Positions 56,132 to 64,000 of a stretch of 64,000 nt of DNA are shown here, one piece after another. The notes beneath the pieces are model-generated. The model did not search any database. It had not been told where the DNA came from and saw only the letters and a list, made by a program, of their open reading frames with translations. The position numbers and the translations under genes are program-made. Within the stretch, counting starts at the first letter, position 1. Each line of letters opens with the position of its first letter. Origin of the DNA: Furcasterigmium furcatum (Eukaryota > Ascomycota > Sordariomycetes > Glomerellales > Plectosphaerellaceae); contig BCIA01000004.1 of assembly GCA_001599815.1 (NCBI GenBank), positions 64,862 through 128,861 on the forward strand. The letters run 5' to 3'.

Positions 56132-57992
56132 ATGGTCACCCAACAAAGATCCCCTGCGACATCGCTTCGCGAGAAACCAAAGAAGCTAGCGGACGAAAAC
56201 CTCATGGACGTCGAGCAGAGCCTGAGCGCCAATGCCCGGGGTGCTATGGAGGATGTTCGCTCGCCTGCGGTCCGGAAGATCATCCGCCGCATCGACCGCC
56301 GCCTCATCGCCACCGCCGGTTTCATGTACTGCGTCAGCCTCATCGACAGAGCCAACTTGGGGGCAGCCAACATTGCTGGCATGTCTGCTGACCTGGGACT
56401 CAACGTCGGTTATCGATACGTAGGGGGTCACCCAAGACTTTCACCAGATACGAACGCTGATCATTGAACAGTCTATCATTGCCCTGGTGTTCTTCATTTC
56501 GTACACCCTGTTCCAGCCGCCTGCTACCATTCTATGCCGCAAGATTGGACCCCGGATCTTTCTGCCCGGAATCACCCTCGCTTGGGGTATTCTTCTTGTC
56601 AGTTTACCTCGGAACCGGCATCGAACGGAATACTGACTTAGAACAGATTGGCTTCGGATTCCCGCAGCATTGGCAAGCTCTGGCTGGGTTGAGGTTCCTC
56701 CTAGGAGTCCTCGAGGCTGGCTTTCTTCCCGGCTGCCTCTATCTGATTTCCACCTGGTACACTCGATATGACCTCCAGAAGCGTCTCACCGGCTTTTACA
56801 TGATTGGATTCTTTGCTTCCGGTCTTGGAGGCATTCTGGCTTATGGACTCATGCAGATGGTAAGCTACGCGCGGGCAACAAGCGACAAAGCACTTCTGCT
56901 TACTTTATCAAGGATGGCATTGGTAACCTCGGCGGCTGGCGCTGGATCTTCATTGTCGAAGGCTTGGTGTGTTATTCCTTCTGAAACTCAGAAAGGGCTC
57001 TAAGCTGACTCCAGAACAGATCACCATCGTCGTGGCGGTAATTAGCTCGTTCACTTTGGTTGACTTCCCCGACCAAGCTCTTCGGAAAGGAAACTTTCTC
57101 GCCAAAGAGGAGTGTGCGCAGATTATTTACCTTATCGACGCGGACAGAGGTGACTCTGCCGAAGAACCTTGGAACTTCAAGGCGTGGATTTCCTCCGGAA
57201 AAGACCTCATTATCTGGGGCTATGGTCTGGCATTCTTGTAAGTGAAATGCACGACCTGTGGTGACAACGTTGCTGACGAGGTGATAGCGGCTTCACTGCT
57301 ATTACTTATGGTGTTGCGTACTTCCTGCCACTGATTCTTCGCGACAGCATGGGGTTTTCGCTGGCAGCGTCCCAGTGCCTCATTGCTCCCCCTTATTTCG
57401 TGGCTTGCCTCTACATGTATATGACTGCATGGATCAGCGATAAGTATCACATTCGGGGCCCCATCATTGCTGCAAACACGGTGGTCGGTATCATTGGACT
57501 CTGTCTCATGGTATGAATTCTCAGACTCCTGCCCGATAACCACTCCTACCAAATGAGCAGCCCTGACTTTTCATTCAGGGTCTCGTCAAGAACAGTGGCG
57601 TCGCATACTTTGGTGTTTTCCTCATCTGCTGCGGCTTCAACACGAATATCCCGGCTTGCATGACATATCAGGTATGTTCTGAGCTCTTCAGATCTGTTTT
57701 TTCCACCCTAACAGGCTTCCAGTCAAACAATATCCGCGGACAGTGGAAACGCGCATTCTGTTCGGCGAGCTTCGTCGGACTCGGTGGAATCGGCGGCATC
57801 GCGGGTTCTCTTATCTACCGCAGCCAGGATGCGCCTCACTATCGTCCCGGCATTTACACCTCTATTGGGTTTGCCTTAATGGTACTCTGTATCATTTGTT
57901 TCAATACCTGGTACTTCCGTCGAGAGAATGCCAAAGCTGATCGCGGAGAAAAGATCCTCCAAGGTCACCCCGGCTTCAGGTACACGATTTAG
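56132..57992 (+). CDS. MFS transporter, DAL5/allantoate permease-like (anion:cation symporter family)
   Basis: Exons are 56132-56419, 56472-56597, 56647-56859, 56913-56966, 57020-57237, 57288-57510, 57579-57671 and 57723-57992, giving 494 aa. Twelve membrane segments are expected. Family signatures are RRIDRRLIATAGFMYCVSLIDRANLGAANIAGM in TM1, LFQPPATILCRKIGPRIFLP, FLLGVLEAGFLPGCLYLISTWY, ILAYGLMQM, GNLGGWRWIFIVEGL, FTAITYGVAYFLPLIL, and SNNIRGQWKRAFCSASFVGLGG. The DAL5 group imports organic anions such as allantoate, nicotinate, pantothenate and related acids across the plasma membrane. An acid or amide substrate would fit its neighbours. The pantothenate kinase at 49.7 kb is another possible partner. 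Confidence 0.93.
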
Positions 57993-58308
57993 AGTCAAAC
58001 TAGGCCGAGAGGAGTCATATGCAACCAGAGAGAAAAGCAGTCAGGAGACCAGACGAGAGCATATGCTGACACTTGTTGAGATTTATCACGTGGATCTTGT
58101 CATTCACTCCTGAGCGTTAGTGTAGCCTGTGGTTGAGCTCAATGGCACTTGGACAAGTGGTCTATGTATTGCAACAGTTCTTGAACGCACATGTCGGTTG
58201 ATCCAAGCAGGTTGAACTACACCTCACTCTTATCGCCACTATTTCGGCCACGAATCTCAGACAGCAAGTACATCCAGCAAAAGTATATTCCTACTACGCT
58301 CACCTTCG
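57993..58308. other. Convergent 3' ends, transporter and monooxygenase
   Basis: 316 bp with no gene; both flanking genes end here. Confidence 0.5.
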
Positions 58309-60121
58309 TTATTTCGTTTTTTGAAGCCACTCCTGCACGATGCCTCGGAAGTCGACCAGCTTGTACGGCTCGGTGATTTCCCGGTACCAAGTCGGCTTTC
58401 TGTGGCAGCGCAGATTCAGGTCGGATAGAAGAAGATCCGCATACGGAATGCTGTCGAATACCAGGTCAGGGCACCGTTCTCCAGTGCCTCCAGCCTCTTT
58501 CGGCCGTCTGATCCTCTGGTATTCAGTGTGGTGGTACGTCTCCCGCTTGATGACATCTAACCCGAGAGCCGTGGTAGACCCGAGGGCCAGGTGCGGGATC
58601 TTGTCGTCGAAGAGTGCCGTAATCCACAAAGCCTGTGCCTGCGACAGAATAGCCGTGTGCAACGTAATGTGCGCGCCGATGACGGCAAGATTCTTCTTCC
58701 GGACGAAGTCGGGGTCGCAGGGGAGCATGAAGCGGTGCAGCCGGTAGGGCGCCGGAGATGCGGCTTCAACCTTGGCCATTGCGACACTGCCAGTGGTCTT
58801 TTCCTGGCGGAGGTTGCCCGGTAAATGTCTGACCGGCTTCGCTCGCAGTACGGGTGCGGACCGGAGGATGTCCGCTCTGACTTGGGCTTCCAGCACCGGC
58901 TCCGTCTTTCCAGAGCCTGGAAATCCTAGTTTCTCGACGATCCCCTCCGGGAAGAATTTCAAGCTTGGCCTCGCCTCCCACCCCGTACAGCAAATAACGG
59001 CATCTGCCTCGATGGTGGTGCCGTCCGAGAGGTGAACAGAGGACTCCGACAAGGAAGAAACCTCTGCTGCGTGGGCGCTGATCTGTCCGTCTCTGACCAG
59101 GTCGAAGAAGCTCGTCTCGTAATTGTGGACGCTGAGTGAATTGCCCATCCAGAAAGTTGAGGTCCAAGGTTTCAGGTCCGCCACTCCTGGGGTCTCATAA
59201 GCGTTCAGCTTGGTGACCTTGTTGTCCAGATGCCTCCAGAAGAGCTGAGAAAGCTTCCGGCCGAGCCATGTCCGGTTGATCCACGCCCGAATCGGCCAGG
59301 CAGAGCGCCCATACGGGTTTGGATCAAGCCATGTGAATAGTCGCGTTGCCGACGCGGCCGAAATAGACGCAATGTAACCTTCCAGCCGTACCGGCCAGCA
59401 CCAGCTGGGCCCGCCACCGGCTCTTCTCATGACCATATGGGCTCTGGCACCAAAACGAGCCGCGGAACTGTAGCAGACGTCCCAGGCGGATTTGTTACCG
59501 CCAATGACCACGACAGCCTTCATATCTGACATCTCTTGCGCCCGCTTCTTGAAGTCTTTCGCGTGGAAAACCGGACCCTTGAAATCCTGCTTCCCGGGAA
59601 GCGGCGGCATGAACGGCTCCGAGGTCAGGCCAGTAGCCAAAACCAGCTTCGTAGTGATGAGCGTGCCGCAGGACTCCATGTCGGTTGTTGACGTTGTGAA
59701 TCCAATCTCCCATTTCCCGTCAGGAAGCAAGGTGGCAGATTCCGCCTTGGTGTTGAACCGGATGCGGGACATCAACCCGAACGCCTCGCAGAAGTCGGAG
59801 AGATAGGCATGGACAACCCTGCCAGGAATATGCTGCCCCTTCTCGATACCATACTGCTTAGGCACGAGGGGAAAGTCGCTGAATTCGTAGGTGCCGACGA
59901 CATTATTCGTCTTCAGGCCGGGATATAGTCGTTCGCTGGCCCAGGTGCCACCCACGGAGTCCGCGTAGTCCAAAACGAGGATGTCCGCTTCGTTGTGCGC
60001 CTCGAGGTACGTCTTGGCCATGGCCAGTCCATGCCATCCTGGAGAAGTGTGTCAGAGAGAAGATAAGCAAGGACCTATCAAACCTACCGGCGCCAACAAC
60101 AACAAGATCAAAACACTCCAT
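58309..60121 (-). CDS. FMO/Baeyer-Villiger-like flavin monooxygenase
   Basis: Exons on the minus strand are 60121-60088 and 60038-58309, with a 49-nt intron, giving 587 aa. The first exon is set by the FAD-binding motif: the join yields FDLVVVGAGWHGLAMAKTYLE (residues 4 onward). Then follow SVGGTW, GLKTNN, LVLATG, an FxGxxxHxxxF fingerprint (FKGPVFHAKDF) and the NADPH Rossmann motif VVVIGGNKSAWDVCYSSA. The last residue of the fingerprint is Phe rather than Trp, so it is closer to N-hydroxylating or FMO-like enzymes than to classic Baeyer-Villiger enzymes. I prefer the ATG at 60121 (GTCATGG context); an in-frame ATG lies at 60133. Substrate unknown. Confidence 0.9.
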
Positions 60122-60660
60122 GACGTGGAGCATTCGCGTGACCCCTCGTAGCTCAACAAAAGAGAGATCCAACGTCCTCGGGAAATCTCTTTATAAAGGG
60201 TATATGATAAAGTCGTGTAAACGACGATCAACGATGCGTTCTATGTTGTATGTGTGAAATGTGCTTGCTTTTGTATTGTTAGGACGATGAATGGCAGATG
60301 TGAGAGGCCGGTACCTCGGCGTGTCTGGGTATACGGGATAGCTCGGAGTTGGCTCAAGATGGCTGGCAAGTTTGCTCGGCACCCCTGCATTCATGCGGGC
60401 GATGTGAGAGAATGAGACGATCGGAAGTTGGCCCATTTGGCGGGAGTCCTTCTGGGTGAGGTCGCTGCCCTGTTCGGATTCGCCCTCTAGGATGAGACAT
60501 TCGGCGTAGTCGGAATTTTAGTCGGAGAGAGGCAGCGTTTGCTGGGTCGGCGAAAGCACTTGGGACCAAATTCCGAGAAACCTTTCTGCTATCTGCGGGG
60601 GGGAACAGGACCTAGTTCCATGACCAATGGTCTTGGCAGAATTTAGATAGCATCTAGCGG
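60122..60660. promoter_or_regulatory. Promoter region of the FMO gene and lost 5' part of the esterase
   Basis: About 540 bp with a TATA box at 60190 for the minus-strand FMO. On the plus strand, where the N-terminal third of the esterase should lie, no coding similarity is seen. Confidence 0.5.
60190..60197 (-). promoter_or_regulatory. TATA box of the FMO gene
   Basis: On the minus strand this reads TTTATAAA, about 70 bp upstream of the FMO start codon at 60121. Confidence 0.5.
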
Positions 60661-61964
60661 ATGGAATACTAGGGAACTCGGGGAACTCCTCGCTGAACCA
60701 GTCTGAGGCATGCCTCTACCTTAACGTGTACCGACCACGGGGCCAGCACACCCGCCAAGCTCCCCGTGTTGGTCTTCCTTCACGGTGGATCTTTCAACCT
60801 CTTCAGCTCAGACTCATTCGATGGCCCCTCCTTCATCTCTCGGTCCCAGGTACCTATCATGGTCGTGACCGTGAATTACCGCCTCGGGGCTTTGGGGTTC
60901 CCTTCTTCGCCTTTGTTCGAACAGGAAGGGCTTCTGAATCTCGGCCTGCTCGATCAACAACAGGCACTCCGGTTTGTGGCAAAGCATATTGCTTCGTTCG
61001 GAGGAGACCCAGAGGCTGTCACTCTTGGCGGTCTATCCGCCGGCGGACACTCGGTCGGGATTCATCTCTTCAACAACGACACCGAGCAGTTGTTCGCCAG
61101 GGCATGGCTCCAATCCGGCTCTGTCACAGCAAGAGCGTTTCCTTCGGCGAGTTATCCGCTCTACCAGCGCCAGTTCGACGAATTCCTCGCACTCACGGGC
61201 TGTGGTGGCTTATCGGGCAATGATGAGACATTGACGTGTCTACGTAATGCCCCTGAGGAATCTCTGCGGAACGCCACGACGGAAGTGTTCAACAAGTACG
61301 ACCCGGCTCGCACATGGCCATGGCAGCCGGTTCACGGAGGTTCCTTGTTTGAGCAGCCCGGTTCGGTCTCGGGTATCCAGGGCCGCTTCCACCGTGTTCC
61401 CGTCATCACCACGACCACCTCTGATGAGGGCAAGGAGTACGTGCCAACGGCATTGAGACCAACGAGGGATATCTCCAGTTCATGAAGGGGGTCGCACCGG
61501 GTTTAACCGACGAGGACTTGAAGCGGATGCAGGCGCTTTATCCCGACCCGGCCACCGATTCATCTTCACCATACGTCAGTTCCCTCAACAGCACGCAATT
61601 TGATCGTGTTGCGGCTACTTGGGGAGACTACGCTTATCTATGCCCCAGTCGAGAGACGGCGTACAGGATCTCACGGGCTGGGGTGCCAGTTTGGAAGCTC
61701 AGATGGAATGCTGCCAACGGAACTCCAGCGTGGAAGGGTGTTCCACACACGGCAGATATGAGATACTCGTGGGCCGACCCGGACGCAGCATATCCAGCGA
61801 TTGGAAGCATGTATCTCGCGTACCTGGCGAGCTTCGTGGCTACGGGCGACCCGAACAAGCATCGACTCCCAGGCACCCCCGTGTGGCCGCAATGGGACGA
61901 TGGATTAGGTACTGATGGTGAGGAGCAGGAATGCGCGGCCTCGCGCGAGGGCCGCGGCAGCTAG
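60661..61964 (+). pseudogene. Broken type-B carboxylesterase/lipase gene
   Basis: Family similarity begins only at NQSEACLYLNV near 60700; the usual first ~100 residues are missing and a stop lies just upstream. At the GGGG at 60739-60742 the frame shifts, going from CLYLNVYRP to KLPVLVFLHGGSF. A second shift lies at about 61441-61450, going from DEGKEYVP to NGIETNEGYLQF. After it the frame runs to 61964. The active-site pieces are otherwise present: GGLSAGG (nucleophile Ser), TTSDEG (acid) and GVPHTAD (His). No splice sites explain the shifts without losing conserved parts. Either it is a pseudogene or, less likely, two indels are sequence errors; the missing N terminus argues for decay. Confidence 0.75.
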
Positions 61965-62482
61965 TCATGCAGCCGGGAGGGGCACAGGTCGAAGATGATG
62001 ATATTCGCACAGAGCAATGTCTTTATTGGCGCGATCCAGAGAGAGCCAAGCGGCTGGACAAGTAGGGGCCCGCTGCTTGACCTTGTTGCTATCATGTTAG
62101 GCCAAAATGGCGAAGACTTGCACACATTACAGGAGAACCTGCGCTTCATGGTGACTTGACTTTCTACCTTTCGTCGCACTCAATACATCCAACCTCATGC
62201 ATTATGCTGCAACCCTCGACACGGAATGTGAAATAGCAGGCATAGCGAAAGGGATTGGGACGACATATTACCTCGATTTGTCTGGAGAGAAAGACATAAA
62301 GATATATTACCTCGATTGATGGCGCCGGTGTGTATCTCATTTTGAGAAGCAATTGAACATTACCTTCGTTTGCTTAATCACGTGGAAACCCTGGACAGTG
62401 TTCTGTCGATTTCAAACAAAGATCTGGGAGCATATTTGAAGCATATTTGTATTCAAGCTCGATTGTCTGCCCCCCCCGGTCG
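61965..62482. other. Convergent intergenic region
   Basis: About 520 bp; no gene. A 14-bp direct repeat, ATATTACCTCGATT, occurs at about 62265 and 62304. Confidence 0.4.
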
Positions 62483-63121
62483 TTAGACCGACAGAGGTTG
62501 CGGTGTCCCGGGCTCAGCGTTGTACGAAATTCGGCCCGCCGGAAGGAAGAAGAGCGCAACCAAGGCGCCGCCTCGCACTTCCGGATAATGGTGCGTACCC
62601 GGCCCTGGGGCAGTCCACCCGGCTTTCTGCCAGCCCTGCATGCCTTTGAGCTCAGCCGTGTCATCGATCTGTACCACGCAGTTGATCTCTCCATACGGAT
62701 GGGCGTGGTATTGACCCGCGTAAACTTCCTGGCTATCCATGAAGACGGTTGTAATACTGAAGAATCGGGTCTCGGCTGTCGGGTTGGTGATCCTTCCGCG
62801 CCGGTACTTGGGGCCATCGAGCTCCGTCTGGGCTACCCATCCTTCCTCGATACCCTGCCGAATAAACCTGCAGAAATCTTCGTAGTAGGGATTTCCAGGG
62901 CCATATTCTTTGTTGAGTCTGGCCTCAAGGTCCTTCCCAGGGGTTCTGGAGGGTGAGAAGATGCACCGTCAGATCCTTCAGGTCACATGCAAAGACAAGG
63001 GAGACAGTCACACTCACAAGTCCTGGACTTCGTTCAAGAACTCGCTGGCTCGAGCTACAAACTTCTGCGCAGTCGGCCACTTGGCAAGGTCTAAAACGGC
63101 TGCGGTGTCGACTCTGACCAT
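62483..63121 (-). CDS. DUF4863 protein related to 4-hydroxylaminobenzoate lyase (PnbB)
   Basis: Exons on the minus strand are 63121-63018 and 62945-62483, with a 72-nt intron, giving 188 aa, the usual size. The N-terminal helical part (FVARASEFLNEVQDLTPGKDLEARLNKEYG, CRFIRQGIEEGWVA) precedes a cupin-like core with HAHPYGEINCVV (likely metal ligands) and GWTAPGPGTHHYPEVRGGALVALFFLPAGRISY. In bacteria, PnbB-type proteins turn 4-hydroxylaminobenzoate into protocatechuate and ammonia in 4-nitrobenzoate breakdown. Whether this fungal member does so is unknown. The FMO, amidase and transporter nearby would fit an aromatic nitrogen compound as substrate. Confidence 0.85.
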
Positions 63122-64000
63122 GGTCGCAGCTGGGTGGAGGACGGCGGGGAGCTGGGTATAGAGGCAAGCCGTAGACTCGAGATCGTGCCGTGAAAAGAGT
63201 CAATTTAGACGCATATAAATATCCAACTACCTAAATTCAAGCCTAGAAGAAGGTCAGCAATGGAAAATGAAAGTGCCGAGGGGGATTTGGAGCAGATCGG
63301 TAATGGGTGTGGACTCTCTCCGATGAATCCGAACTCTCCGAGACTCTCGCCGATCCGACACCCTTCCGCCCACCCAGCGAACAACCAAGCCCATACTAAA
63401 GTCGCTAAGTATTGATTTTGTTCACCAATCGGGTGTTTACGATAGTCACGGCTCAGCATGACGGATTGGGCCAGGCGCTGGCTAGGACTTGTATGGTGCC
63501 TGCCTCGCAACTCCATCCAGGGAGCGAGCGTATTCTTGGATCCTCACCTGGTTGGAGGCAGGGTAGTCTCTTTGCTTCTTCGCAGGACCGCCCCAACAAT
63601 ATGCATGCATCAGTGGTGTAGAGCCTAAAATCGTGACTGGTCCTAGTCCTGGTCCTGGCCGATACGCCTTCATTGTCCACGATTCACCTGTAGCACATGT
63701 TCAGCGCTGAGGATCAACCATTGCGGATAGGGAGACCAATGTTTAGCCACAAGGGTGTAGAGCTTTTCGCCATCAACATGTTTGGCATTTCCATGAAATT
63801 TTATTGACATAATGACTGATGCTGCAGCGACTCCCCAAGAATCTAAGCAATACCAGTAGTCACAATCTGAGGTCAGCTCCAGATTCCCGAACGATATAGA
63901 AATAATATCGGGCCTCTCCGAATCTCTCTGCGCCTCAACAAGCCGACGACCCTTCGTATACCCGCCCTCCGCTACACTCCAGACGACACGACATTGCGAC
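63122..64000. other. Terminal intergenic region
   Basis: About 880 bp to the window edge. It contains the promoter of the DUF4863 gene on the minus strand; otherwise no gene is recognised. Confidence 0.4.

Noticed and set aside
61438..61479. Possible intron starting GTACGT in the esterase
   Set aside because: It would be only 42 nt, does not restore the frame, and would remove a conserved segment, so a frameshift explains the data better.

Overview
This window is nuclear DNA from a filamentous ascomycete (Pezizomycotina, most likely a Sordariomycete). Genes are split by many 45-170 nt GT...AG introns, often with a CTAAC/CTGAC branch site. Start codons sit in CACCATG-like contexts, and there are no operons. 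The families are typically fungal: Zn2Cys6 regulators, a CFEM 7-TM receptor, a LaeA-like methyltransferase, a GH11 xylanase and a DAL5-type transporter. I assembled gene models by hand by joining reading frames at splice sites; intron phases were checked for every spliced model. The species cannot be named from the sequence.

Region 1 (0.3-9.9 kb) looks like a small amino-acid catabolic locus. It holds an AAAP amino-acid permease, a proline racemase-superfamily enzyme with a Ser/Cys catalytic pair, a DapA-superfamily lyase/deaminase lacking the DHDPS arginine, a Zn2Cys6 regulator and an SDR epimerase-like enzyme. The first three fit parts of the bacterial hydroxyproline route (uptake, epimerase, Pyr4H2C deaminase); this is inference.

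Region 2 (10.8-30.2 kb) is gene-sparse and accessory. It holds two MDR reductases, a secreted protein with repeated PAN/apple-like cysteine modules, a nine-exon LaeA-like methyltransferase divergent from a P450, a CFEM/Pth11-like receptor, a TMEM53/PaxU-like hydrolase-fold protein and a secreted GH11 xylanase. Between them are long stretches with no recognisable genes.

Region 3 (31.8-51.1 kb) is more housekeeping in character. It holds a coiled-coil protein with a possible N-myristoylation signal, a conserved-looking protein with a possible nucleotidyltransferase core, TMA20/MCT-1 (14-nt first exon), a disordered nuclear-type protein with 20-aa repeats, TRAPPC12 (one GC-AG intron), a CSC1/OSCA/TMEM63 channel and a divergent pantothenate kinase. 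A degenerate dispersed repeat occurs at 14.5, 39.0 and 41.9-42.1 kb.

Region 4 (51.5-63.1 kb) resembles a catabolic gene cluster: amidase, Zn2Cys6 regulator, DAL5-type MFS transporter, FMO-like monooxygenase, a broken type-B carboxylesterase, and a DUF4863 protein related to 4-hydroxylaminobenzoate lyase (PnbB). No tRNA, rRNA, CRISPR or intact transposon was seen.
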